Positions 8,112-15,631 of a stretch of DNA of 64,000 nt are shown piece by piece. Position numbers and translations under genes: made by a program. The notes under the pieces are model-generated. The model was given only the letters and a program-made list of their open reading frames with translations, did no database searches and was not told the origin of the DNA. The stretch spans positions 858,501 to 922,500 of the forward strand of contig NZ_AP023321.1 in assembly GCF_015140235.1 (NCBI RefSeq). The letters are read 5' to 3'. Position 1 is the stretch's first letter, and each line of letters opens with the position of its first letter. The stretch comes from Solibaculum mannosilyticum (GTDB lineage Bacteria; Bacillota; Clostridia; Oscillospirales; Acutalibacteraceae).

Positions 8112-10643
8112 TTATGCTGTTTCGATACTGCTGTCTGCCTGAAGGTTTAATTTTTTCACCGCGTCCTCCCGCATCTTGTACTTGAGGATTTTACCGGCAG
8201 CATTCATGGGGAACCCGTCTACAAAGTCTACATACCGCGGTGTTTTGTGCTTGGCCATATGGGTGGCCACAAATTCCTTTAATTCCTCTTCCGTCATGGT
8301 CTCGCCGGGCTTGAGCACCACACAAGCCATGATCTCCTCACCGTACTGTTTATCCGGTACGCCGATGACCTGGACATCCGACACCTTGGGATGGGTGTAA
8401 ATAAAGTCCTCGATCTCCTTGGGATAGATATTCTCGCCGCCGCGGATAATCATATCTTTAATACGTCCGGTGATCTTGTAATTGCCGTTTTCATCCCGAC
8501 GGGCCAAATCGCCGGTGTGCAGCCAACCGTCCTCATCGATGGCAGCGGCCGTGGCTTCGGGCATCTTATAATATCCCTTCATGATGTTATATCCCTTAGC
8601 CACAAATTCGCCGTCCACGTTGTCGGGGAGATCCTCACCGGTTTCCGGATCCACGATCTTACACTGGACGCCGAACATACTTCCGCCTACGGTATTGACC
8701 CGGACTTCCAGGGAATCGGTGGTCTTGCTCATGGTGCATCCCGGGGAAGCCTCGGTTTGGCCGTAGGTGATGCAGATTTCCTTCATGTTCATTTTGTCAA
8801 TGACATCCTGCATGACCTTGATGGGACAGGGACTACCGGCCATAATACCGGTGCGCATGTAACTGAAATCGGTTTTGGGGAAATTCTCATGCCCCAGCAT
8901 GGCGATGAACATGGTAGGGACGCCATGGAAGGCGGTGATATGCTCTTTGTTGATGCAGTCGAGGCCCAGACGGGGAGAGAAGGCCGGGATGGGGGACATG
9001 GTAGTGCCGTGTGTCATAGCGGCAGTCATGGCCAGCACCATGCCGAAGCAATGGAACATGGGGACTTGAATCATCAAGCGGTCGGCGGTGGAGAGATCCA
9101 TGCAGTCGCCGATGGCCTTGCCGTTGTTGACGACATTGTAGTGGGTCAGCATAACGCCTTTGGGGAATCCGGTGGTTCCGGAGGTGTACTGCATATTGCA
9201 GACGTCGTGTTTATTGATGGCAGCCGCACGGCGATAGACGTCCTCCACCGGGACTTTTTGGGCAAGAGCTAAACTTTCCTCCCAAGTGTAGCATCCCTTT
9301 TGAGCCGAGTCCACCGTGATGATATTGCGCAGGAAGGGCAGACGTTTGATGTGCAGGGGTTTGCCTTTTTCAGCCGTCTGCAGTTCGGGGCACAGCTCCT
9401 TCATGATCTGGACGTAGTCGGAATCCTTGTATCCATCGATCATGACCAAAGTATGGGTATCCGATTGGCGGAGCAGGTACTCAGCCTCGTGGATTTTATA
9501 AGCGGTGTTGACCGTCACCAGCACAGCGCCGATTTTAGTGGTAGCCCAGAAGGTGATGTACCATTGGGGGACGTTGGTAGCCCAGATGGCCACGTGATCT
9601 CCCGGCTTTACCCCCATGGCGATGAGGGAACGGGCAAAGGTATCCACATCGTCTCGGAACTCCTGATAAGTACGGGTATAATCCAAAGTAGTGTAGCGGA
9701 AGGCATATTGGTCGGGGAACTCTTCCACCATGCGGTCCAGGACCTGGGGGAAGGTCAGATCGATCAGATGCTCTTTGGGCCAGACGTATTGACCGGTTTT
9801 TGCATTGTTGTCGTAAAGGCGATGATCCTTCACGGGAGCATCCATATACTGGCTCATAAAATTGGCGTAGTGGGGGAAGACGATACCGGCGTCATTCAAA
9901 TCGGGGGCGTACTGTTTGAGCCATTCCAAGGACACATAGCCTTCATAGTTGATGGATTTCAACGCCCGGATGATGGATTTCATAGGCAGATCGCCTTCTC
10001 CCATCATGCGGTAAGATACCTGGCCGTTTTCCATAACGGAATCTTTGATGTGGGTATACTTAATATAAGCGCCTAAATTTTGTACCGTCTGTTCCGGCGT
10101 CTCTCCGCCGAAGCGGTAAGGGTGATGGATATCCCACAAAGCAGCTACGTTGTCGCTTTCGATCTGATCCAGCAGATTGCGCAGACGGGCTGTGTCGGTA
10201 TAGACGCCGTTGGTTTCCACCAAAAGGGTGATGTCTCTTTCCTCGGCATAGGGAGCCAGTTCGCACAAGGAGGACAAAACCAATTGATCGTCCACTTCAC
10301 CCTGGGGAGCGGCAGTCAGATCCCCCAGGATCCGGATGTAAGGTGTCCCCAATTTATGGGCCAGATCCATATACTGTTTCAATTCCCGGATGGTTTCCTC
10401 TTTGCGGTCGGCAAATTTAAGGGCGCATCCCGAAGAGAGGCAGGGGATCTCCAAACGGAGCTTTTTCAGCTGCTCGATGGTTTTGGGCAAATTGTTCTCC
10501 TGAAAGGGGCGGCCCGATATGGAAAAGATATCATTGTCCAGCCCCCGAACTTCGATCCCTTGGAAACCAAAGTCCTTGGCCATGGAATAAATGTCCGGCC
10601 AGTCGAAATCCGGACAGCCTAATGTTGAAAACGATAATTTCAT
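8112..10643 (-). CDS. fusion: sugar isomerase/epimerase-like TIM barrel + AMP-forming acyl-CoA synthetase
   Basis: The product has 843 residues. The N-terminal 275 match xylose-isomerase-like/AP-endonuclease-2 TIM barrels (FSTLGCPDFDW, LLVETNG, ALWDIHHPYRFGGETPEQ, IKYTHIKDS). From about residue 290 to the end it is a complete ANL-family acyl-CoA synthetase: P-loop YTSGTTGFPKG near 485, ITYGQTEASPG, WLHTGDLARRDENGNYKITGRIKDMI, RGGENIYPKEIE, and the catalytic lysine region NAAGKILKYKMRE. It should activate a carboxylic acid to its acyl-CoA; the barrel's substrate is unknown. I chose the ATG with AGGAGG 7 nt upstream rather than a TTG 33 nt earlier that has no ribosome-binding site. A T-box lies directly upstream. 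Such fusions are unusual. Confidence 0.9.
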   Translation of the reverse strand: MKLSFSTLGCPDFDWPDIYSMAKDFGFQGIEVRGLDNDIFSISGRPFQENNLPKTIEQLKKLRLEIPCLSSGCALKFADRKEETIRELKQYMDLAHKLGTPYIRILGDLTAAPQGEVDDQLVLSSLCELAPYAEERDITLLVETNGVYTDTARLRNLLDQIESDNVAALWDIHHPYRFGGETPEQTVQNLGAYIKYTHIKDSVMENGQVSYRMMGEGDLPMKSIIRALKSINYEGYVSLEWLKQYAPDLNDAGIVFPHYANFMSQYMDAPVKDHRLYDNNAKTGQYVWPKEHLIDLTFPQVLDRMVEEFPDQYAFRYTTLDYTRTYQEFRDDVDTFARSLIAMGVKPGDHVAIWATNVPQWYITFWATTKIGAVLVTVNTAYKIHEAEYLLRQSDTHTLVMIDGYKDSDYVQIMKELCPELQTAEKGKPLHIKRLPFLRNIITVDSAQKGCYTWEESLALAQKVPVEDVYRRAAAINKHDVCNMQYTSGTTGFPKGVMLTHYNVVNNGKAIGDCMDLSTADRLMIQVPMFHCFGMVLAMTAAMTHGTTMSPIPAFSPRLGLDCINKEHITAFHGVPTMFIAMLGHENFPKTDFSYMRTGIMAGSPCPIKVMQDVIDKMNMKEICITYGQTEASPGCTMSKTTDSLEVRVNTVGGSMFGVQCKIVDPETGEDLPDNVDGEFVAKGYNIMKGYYKMPEATAAAIDEDGWLHTGDLARRDENGNYKITGRIKDMIIRGGENIYPKEIEDFIYTHPKVSDVQVIGVPDKQYGEEIMACVVLKPGETMTEEELKEFVATHMAKHKTPRYVDFVDGFPMNAAGKILKYKMREDAVKKLNLQADSSIETA

Positions 10644-10675
10644 TTTCCGTTCCTCCTGTTTTAAAATCCGGGTCA

Positions 10676-10980
10676 AAAGAAAAACGCCTCCGCCCCTCGC
10701 CTATGCAAGAGACGAAAGCGCAACACTTCCGCGGTACCACTCTTTTTGATATCTTCATCGATATCCCCTTGACGGCATCCAATCAATGCCCTCCCTTGAT
10801 AACGGCGGGAACCCCGTCCGGGCCTACTGAGCCTCACAAACCGAAGCTGTTCAACTGGCTGCTCCGGGACCAGCACAAATGCTTTTTTGCCCCGCCTCGC
10901 ACCATCCGGCGGCTCTCTGAACCAAGTCATGCATTTGTTTTTCCCATCCTAGCATTTCAGATCCTATGAAGTTACAAAGT
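10676..10980 (-). promoter_or_regulatory. T-box riboswitch upstream of the fusion gene
   Basis: The minus-strand transcript has AGAGAG and GGATGGTGCGAG (Stem I distal bulge and loop) inside GCCGCC/GGCGG, a middle helix ACAAATGC/GCATTTGT, the T-box GTGGTACCGCGG, and a terminator in which CGCTTTCGTCTCTTGC pairs along 16 bp with GGCGAGGGGCGGAGGCG before TTTTTCTTTT. By analogy with the glyQS layout, the specifier loop lies between GCATTT and TCCC. A CUG (Leu) triplet at 10871-10873, followed by G, is the best-placed candidate, but this assignment is tentative. Uncharged tRNA would permit read-through into the fusion gene. Confidence 0.93.
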
Positions 10981-10986
10981 ATTCCT

Positions 10987-11015
10987 ATTATAAACTATTT
11001 TTTTATTTTTGTAAA
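10987..11015 (-). promoter_or_regulatory. sigma-A promoter of the T-box transcript
   Basis: TTTACA-N17-TATAAT on the minus strand places the transcription start just before the T-box Stem I. Confidence 0.87.
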
Positions 11016-11077
11016 GGCTATTTGGGCTTTTATGACTGTTTTCTTGCATCAAAGAGGAAAAATATAGAATACTGCAT

Positions 11078-11830
11078 TTAATAAGAGCTAGAAGTAGCAT
11101 AATGAGAAAAATCCTCTTTTGATCCATAAAATACATTCATATCAATAAATTTTTCTTTGCCCTTGTAGCCATCTAGTGTTTCCCGATTGGTGTATTGCCA
11201 GAAAGTCCAGGCTCTTCCATCCGATAGGGTGGGGGAGGTGATGACGTTTCGAATCCAGATATCATAGGAATCATATCGGCCGGCGAGGTAAAGACGGTAC
11301 GATTTTTCCGTGGCGTATAGGATGGGCTTTATGTTATAGTGTGTTTCCAATGCAGATAAGAGCTCGTCAAGCTCGGATTGAGTAGTGTCTACCTCGGGGA
11401 GATTTTTTTCTTTGTCGCCGTAAAACTCTATGTCCACCACCGGAGGAAGCATATTACCGATGGCAGGGACGTTAGAAATAAAATTCTGTGCTTGGGAGAG
11501 TCCGGAGCTATCGTAACTGAAAAAATGATAGGCGCCGATGCGGAGAGAGGTTGCTTGTGCATTTTGATAATTGACAGAGAAATAAGGATCCACATAAGAG
11601 CTGCCTTCCGTAGCTTTGATAAAGGCAAATTGGATGTCCTGGGAAGCTAAGACGTCCCAATCGATTTCGCCTTGATAAGAGGAGACGTCCACGCCTCGCA
11701 TAGGATACTGTTCAGAGGAAGGATTGTTGAGCAAAATAACTCCTTGCCAGACCAAAACACCCAAGACCACAATAGCTGTAACAGCAATGCCGATCACCGT
11801 CAGAATGAAAAATTTAAGCTGTTTCTTCAT
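11078..11830 (-). CDS. membrane-anchored GH25 lysozyme
   Basis: This N-acetylmuramidase-family protein of 250 residues is predicted to cleave the MurNAc-GlcNAc bond of peptidoglycan at the cell surface. Residues 5-30 form an uncleaved-looking membrane helix (FFILTVIGIAVTAIVVLGVL). The GH25 barrel follows with RGVDVSSYQGEIDW, FAFIKATEGSSYVDP, GAYHFFSYD, the catalytic DxE in PPVVDIEFYG, and the C-terminal WTFWQYT. The upstream ATG lies within the GGAGG, so I take the ATG of MKKQLKFF. The gene stands alone. A 15-bp palindrome sits in its leader. Confidence 0.92.
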   Translation of the reverse strand: MKKQLKFFILTVIGIAVTAIVVLGVLVWQGVILLNNPSSEQYPMRGVDVSSYQGEIDWDVLASQDIQFAFIKATEGSSYVDPYFSVNYQNAQATSLRIGAYHFFSYDSSGLSQAQNFISNVPAIGNMLPPVVDIEFYGDKEKNLPEVDTTQSELDELLSALETHYNIKPILYATEKSYRLYLAGRYDSYDIWIRNVITSPTLSDGRAWTFWQYTNRETLDGYKGKEKFIDMNVFYGSKEDFSHYATSSSY

Positions 11831-11867
11831 AGCATCCTCCATTAGAGATGTAGTGTTTCAACCGATG

Positions 11868-11882
11868 CGTGACCTGGTCACG
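11868..11882. repeat. 15-bp palindrome upstream of the GH25 gene
   Basis: CGTGACC-T-GGTCACG is a perfect inverted repeat in the 5' region of the lysozyme gene. It could be an operator or a small RNA hairpin; no regulator can be named. Confidence 0.45.
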
Positions 11883-12002
11883 GCAAAAAGATGATATACT
11901 GATATAATAACATATAGTAACAAGCATTTAATCTGTTTGTAAGAAATAAAACTCTTAAGAGCATGATAAAATAAGAATCACAGGAAGGTAAGGTGATATG
12001 GA

Positions 12003-13688
12003 ATGATGAAAACCATTATTGTCGGAGGCGTAGCAGGAGGGGCGTCGGCAGCAGCGCGGCTCCGTAGGCTGGATGAGAAGTCCCAGATCATTGTTATGGA
12101 GCGAGGGGACTATGTTTCCTTTGCAAACTGTGGCCTGCCGTACTACATCGGGGGAGAAATCACGCAGGAGAGCCATCTGACGTTGCAGACCCCCAAAAGC
12201 TTCAAAGCTCGTTTTAACATCGATGTACGGGTAGGCAATGAGGTTCTAAAAGTCGATCCTGAGACAAGATCCGTCACCGTACAGGATCATAAAACAGGGG
12301 AAACCTATACCGAATCCTACGACAATCTCATTTTATCCCCGGGCGCAGAACCCATCAAGCCGTCCATCGAAGGGGTGGATTCCAGCAGGGTCTTCACTTT
12401 GCGCAACATCCCGGATACCATGAAAATTAAGTCTTATCTCGACCAAAATAACCCGAGATCAGCTGTTGTGGTGGGAGGCGGATACATCGGCGTGGAGATG
12501 GCGGAAAATCTCAAAAATGCCGGATTATCCGTGACCATTGTGGAACTGGCCGATCACTTGATTGCACCTTTGGACTTTGACATGGCAGCCGACGTGCATC
12601 GTTATGTCAAGGGGAGGGGGATTGGCCTCGTGCTGGACAATGGAGTCAAGGCCATCCGGGAGGCTGCCGATGGATTGAACATCGCGCTGGACAAAGGGGA
12701 CCTGAACGCCGATCTTCTGATTTTATCAGTAGGAGTTCGTCCTGAGACAACCCTTGCCAGACAATGCGGGATCAAGACCAATGAAAGAGGATCCATTGTG
12801 GTGGATACCCACATGCGGACCAATGTAGAGGGAATCTATGCTGTCGGCGATGCAGTGGAGGTTACGGATTACATCACGCAGAGACCGGCCTTTATTCCCC
12901 TTGCCGGACCGGCCAATAAACAGGGGCGCATTGCAGCCGACAACATCTGTGGCTTTGACAGCCGGTATGAAGGAACGCAAGGTTCCTCCGTCCTCAAGAT
13001 TTTTGACATGACGGTGGCCACTACAGGGATCAATGAAAAGACGGCCCAGGCCGCCGGAATGGACTACGATAAAACTTATATTTACTACGGATCCCACGCC
13101 GCCTATTATCCGGGGGCGACCAATATGTCGGTGAAAGCACTTTGGGACAAAAAAACGCATAAACTGCTGGGGGCGCAGATTGTGGGCTTTGACGGCGTGG
13201 ACAAACGGATGGATGTATTAGCCACAGCCATTCGATTTGGGGCAAAAATCACCGATCTGGCAAAGCTGGAACTATGTTATGCACCGCCCTTCGGCAGCGC
13301 CAAAGACCCGGTCAATATGCTGGGATTTGTAGGGGAGAATGTCGTAACGGGGAAACTCAAACAATTTTTCTGGCACGATGTGGAGTCCCTGCCCCGGGAT
13401 GGAAGCGTAACCCTTCTGGATGTGCGTACAGCAACCGAGGTGAGCCGTGGGAAAATCGATGGATTTATGCACATCCCTGTGGACAGCTTACGTCAGCACT
13501 TGGATCAGATTCCAAAGGGAAAACCAGTTTACGTCCATTGCCACAGTGGATTGCGCAGTTACATCGCCTGTCGGATCCTGATGGGAAATGGTTACGACTG
13601 CTACAACCTGGCCGGAGGATGGAGACTTTACGAATCCGTCATGCATGAAAGAACCGTTCCAGAATACGTGTGCACTGAATGCAAATAA
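12003..13688 (+). CDS. CoA-disulfide reductase with C-terminal rhodanese domain
   Basis: The 561-residue flavoprotein resembles CoADR-RHD / NAD(P)H per- and polysulfide reductases. It has an FAD-binding fold at the N-terminus (IIVGGVAGGASAAARLRRLD) and the single active-site cysteine C43 in SFANCGLPYY. The NAD(P)H fold follows (VVVGGGYIGVEMAENLK), then the second FAD motif (GIYAVGDAVE) and the dimerisation domain. The last 100 residues are a rhodanese module with the cysteine loop VHCHSGLRS. It likely reduces CoA persulfides, polysulfide or CoA disulfide, giving redox and sulfur protection. It starts MMKTII with an upstream AAGGTAAGGTG. It is a single-gene unit closed by a terminator. Confidence 0.92.
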   Translation: MMKTIIVGGVAGGASAAARLRRLDEKSQIIVMERGDYVSFANCGLPYYIGGEITQESHLTLQTPKSFKARFNIDVRVGNEVLKVDPETRSVTVQDHKTGETYTESYDNLILSPGAEPIKPSIEGVDSSRVFTLRNIPDTMKIKSYLDQNNPRSAVVVGGGYIGVEMAENLKNAGLSVTIVELADHLIAPLDFDMAADVHRYVKGRGIGLVLDNGVKAIREAADGLNIALDKGDLNADLLILSVGVRPETTLARQCGIKTNERGSIVVDTHMRTNVEGIYAVGDAVEVTDYITQRPAFIPLAGPANKQGRIAADNICGFDSRYEGTQGSSVLKIFDMTVATTGINEKTAQAAGMDYDKTYIYYGSHAAYYPGATNMSVKALWDKKTHKLLGAQIVGFDGVDKRMDVLATAIRFGAKITDLAKLELCYAPPFGSAKDPVNMLGFVGENVVTGKLKQFFWHDVESLPRDGSVTLLDVRTATEVSRGKIDGFMHIPVDSLRQHLDQIPKGKPVYVHCHSGLRSYIACRILMGNGYDCYNLAGGWRLYESVMHERTVPEYVCTECK

Positions 13689-13708
13689 TCCTGTAAGAAT
13701 AAGAAAAA

Positions 13709-13740
13709 AACACCGTCCGAAAATTATTTCGGGCGGTGTT
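13709..13740. terminator. bidirectional terminator
   Basis: AACACCGTCCGAAA pairs with TTTCGGGCGGTGTT. A-run and T-run flank it on both sides, so it serves the CoADR gene and the convergent flavodoxin-fold pair. Confidence 0.85.
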
Positions 13741-13750
13741 TTGCGTAAAA

Positions 13751-14386
13751 TTAACGTCCTCTATTAGAAGAGGAGCCTGAATGTGATTCAATCTCCATAA
13801 CTGCCATTTGATCCGGAGTTACATTATATTTTTTTGCATAGCCGATCCAGTAGGATGTAGAGGCTTTTACAAAGACCTTCTTGGGAAGCGGCATCGTAAC
13901 TTTCAGAACTTCCGATCTCTTTTCCTGAATGGCATGGGCCATTCGTTTCATCTTGCGTTTAACGAGGAAAACAAACGGTGTATTTAAAATGGCTTCTCCA
14001 CTCCCGATACATAAGGTCATACCGTAAGGGAAGTGGTTTTGTTTACAAAAAAGGCGAATCATATCCACCGCAACAGAGGTCTGTTCCGGTTCGATAAACC
14101 CACAATTGATCACCACATGAATGGCCGGTTTTTGCTGAAAGGAATGGGAATGCAGCTCCTGAAGAAAGCGCATTAAAGTGACGGGAATGCCGTCGGCATA
14201 GAGGGGGAAGACCAGAAGCAGATGCTGGCATCCTTCGATTTTCTGACAAGCCTCATGATGCTTTTTACTGGTTACATTGTATTCGCCAGTCTCCGAAGGC
14301 CAAAAAAGCTTGAACAATTCGATATAAGCCTTGGAGTTGGACTTAGGTGCTCTTGGACTTCCATTGACGATCATCATTTTTTCCAT
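13751..14386 (-). CDS. flavodoxin-fold NAD(P)H-dependent oxidoreductase-like protein
   Basis: The 211-residue protein begins MEKMMIVNGSPRAPKSNSKAY, the FMN-phosphate-binding Gly-Ser-Pro-Arg loop of the flavodoxin-like oxidoreductases. It continues with HLLLVFPLYADGIPVTLMRFL, matching the Y/W-G-P strand-loop. The C-terminal half (MKRMAHAIQEKRSE) is helical and less typical. Its start overlaps the preceding gene's end by 13 nt, so the two are translationally coupled and probably act as partners. The substrate is unknown. Confidence 0.75.
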   Translation of the reverse strand: MEKMMIVNGSPRAPKSNSKAYIELFKLFWPSETGEYNVTSKKHHEACQKIEGCQHLLLVFPLYADGIPVTLMRFLQELHSHSFQQKPAIHVVINCGFIEPEQTSVAVDMIRLFCKQNHFPYGMTLCIGSGEAILNTPFVFLVKRKMKRMAHAIQEKRSEVLKVTMPLPKKVFVKASTSYWIGYAKKYNVTPDQMAVMEIESHSGSSSNRGR

Positions 14387-14907
14387 TTGTCTACCTCTCT
14401 TTGGACCGTATTTTCCACTTCATTCTCAGAGACGAAAAAGATTTCCCACTTTTTAAACACCATATTTTTGGAATTTCTGGCGATTAATCGTTGAAATAAT
14501 TCCCGGCTCTCCTCCGAGAGATCGCCGTAGGCAATGATAACTGCCTCTTTTTCGGCAACATTTCTTTGAAAATGATGAGTTTCCCCTTGGTACAAGCGGA
14601 TAAACGCCTGTTGGACAGGCAGGGCACGTTCCAACATCGTTTTCATGACGATATCATAACTGCCGTAACAGATTTTACTGACATAGATCACCTTACTGCT
14701 TTGAGCAATCAGGGGATAAATGGAGACAGCGTCGTCCCGAATAACACATTTTCCAGGAGTCTTCACCCAGCAGCCAAAACAGCCGACACAATTTGAAATT
14801 TTTTTCTGCGATAAGTCAATATAGCGATTCTCAGCCTCATCCGGCAACGTTACATTTATTGGAACATCACTCATCAATAGATTCAATGCCATCATCTCCT
14901 CGCACAA
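14374..14907 (-). CDS. flavodoxin-fold (NADPH-dependent FMN reductase-like) protein
   Basis: Residues 30-75 show the Cys-rich NCVGCFGCWVKTPGKCVIRDD segment typical of iron-sulfur or Cys-containing NADPH-dependent FMN reductases, then IYVSKICYGSYDIVMKTMLERALP. The remainder lacks the usual N-terminal GSPR loop, which may reside in the coupled downstream protein. The start is uncertain. The frame opens with TTG, and GAGGAG sits almost on the next ATGATG, so translation may begin at M5, M6 or M12. It forms a two-gene unit with the following gene. Confidence 0.65.
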   Translation of the reverse strand: MCEEMMALNLLMSDVPINVTLPDEAENRYIDLSQKKISNCVGCFGCWVKTPGKCVIRDDAVSIYPLIAQSSKVIYVSKICYGSYDIVMKTMLERALPVQQAFIRLYQGETHHFQRNVAEKEAVIIAYGDLSEESRELFQRLIARNSKNMVFKKWEIFFVSENEVENTVQREVDKWKK

Positions 14908-14977
14908 TGATTCTCTTTATACGAAACCATATTTCTCTTGATTTTGCAAGATGAAAATTCAGGATTTCCTATAGATA

Positions 14978-15058
14978 AAAGAAAAACTGCGATGAACCGT
15001 TGGCTCATCGCAGATGTAAGTTTTGCCTGATGTCGGAAAGAAAAAGGCACAGCGCCTT
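14978..15058 (-). terminator. two tandem terminator hairpins
   Basis: On the minus strand, AAGGC-GCTGT-GCCTT followed by TTTTTCTTT (15044-15058) and CTGCGATGA/TCATCGCAG followed by TTTTTCTTTTAT (14987-15013) lie just after the helical-protein gene. Confidence 0.75.
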
Positions 15059-15069
15059 CCTCTAACAGA

Positions 15070-15504
15070 TTACAGAAACTGACGGATATCACTTGTCAGC
15101 TTTTCTTCCAGATGAATCAATCGTTTGGCAATATCTTTAGAAACTTCGTCTGCAGCTTCGTATTCATTCAGGTATTTGTTCAGGGATTTGACTCCCATAT
15201 TACAGCCGTCTGTCATCAAATCGGCAATCGTCTTATCGGACTCGTTCATGACCAACTTCATATTGGTTTTCATCCAGGACATGCCCTTGGCAATGGGATT
15301 GGGATCCTTACCTTCATCCTGGTATTGATCCAGCAATTCCTGGATTTCCGTATTAAGTTTCTCATGTTCCGCTTTACAGTCCGACAAATATTGCTTGAGT
15401 GCATCAGAATGGACGTATTCCAACACATCATCGATCGATGCTACTCCCATTTTGACGCCGGCATCGCATTCCCTCAAAAGCCGAATTGTATCCTGTTCAA
15501 TCAC
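15070..15504 (-). CDS. four-helix (ferritin-like/DUF2383-like) protein of unknown function
   Basis: The 144-residue soluble protein is almost entirely helical. It has four amphipathic segments: IRLLRECDAGVKMGVASIDDV, LKQYLSDCKAEHEKLNTEIQE, MKTNMKLVMNESDKTIADLM and VSKDIAKRLIHLEEKLTSDI. Glu/His positions such as EHEKL and HLEEK could suggest a ferritin-like bundle, but I cannot confirm a metal site. The start is GTG with AAGGACGG upstream. It is monocistronic between terminators. Confidence 0.65.
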   Translation of the reverse strand: MIEQDTIRLLRECDAGVKMGVASIDDVLEYVHSDALKQYLSDCKAEHEKLNTEIQELLDQYQDEGKDPNPIAKGMSWMKTNMKLVMNESDKTIADLMTDGCNMGVKSLNKYLNEYEAADEVSKDIAKRLIHLEEKLTSDIRQFL

Positions 15505-15582
15505 AGTTTAACACCGTCCTTTCCGTTTTAAAGGAAGTATTCCCCAAATAACGGAAAAGATACTTGCTAAGCAGCGCGAGAA

Positions 15583-15621
15583 CAAAATACAAAAGCCGTC
15601 GCACTGCTCTTCAGCACAACG
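15583..15621 (-). terminator. terminator of the histidine kinase gene
   Basis: On the minus strand, CGTTGTGCTG pairs throughout (with G-U pairs) with CAGTGCGACG, followed by GCTTTTGTATTTTG. Confidence 0.7.
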
Positions 15622-15631
15622 AAAAAACGTG

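Noticed and set aside
8391-10076. Two long plus-strand open frames opposite the fusion gene
   Set aside because: Antisense shadows of the acyl-CoA synthetase and barrel domains, with no recognisable motifs or signals.
10643-10676. Upstream TTG as start of the fusion protein
   Set aside because: It lies right at the T-run of the T-box terminator, has no ribosome-binding site, and the internal ATG has AGGAGG at ideal distance.
13272-13648. Overlapping frames inside the CoADR rhodanese region suggesting a separate small gene
   Set aside because: The rhodanese domain is in the same uninterrupted frame as the reductase, and the alternative frames show no family similarity.
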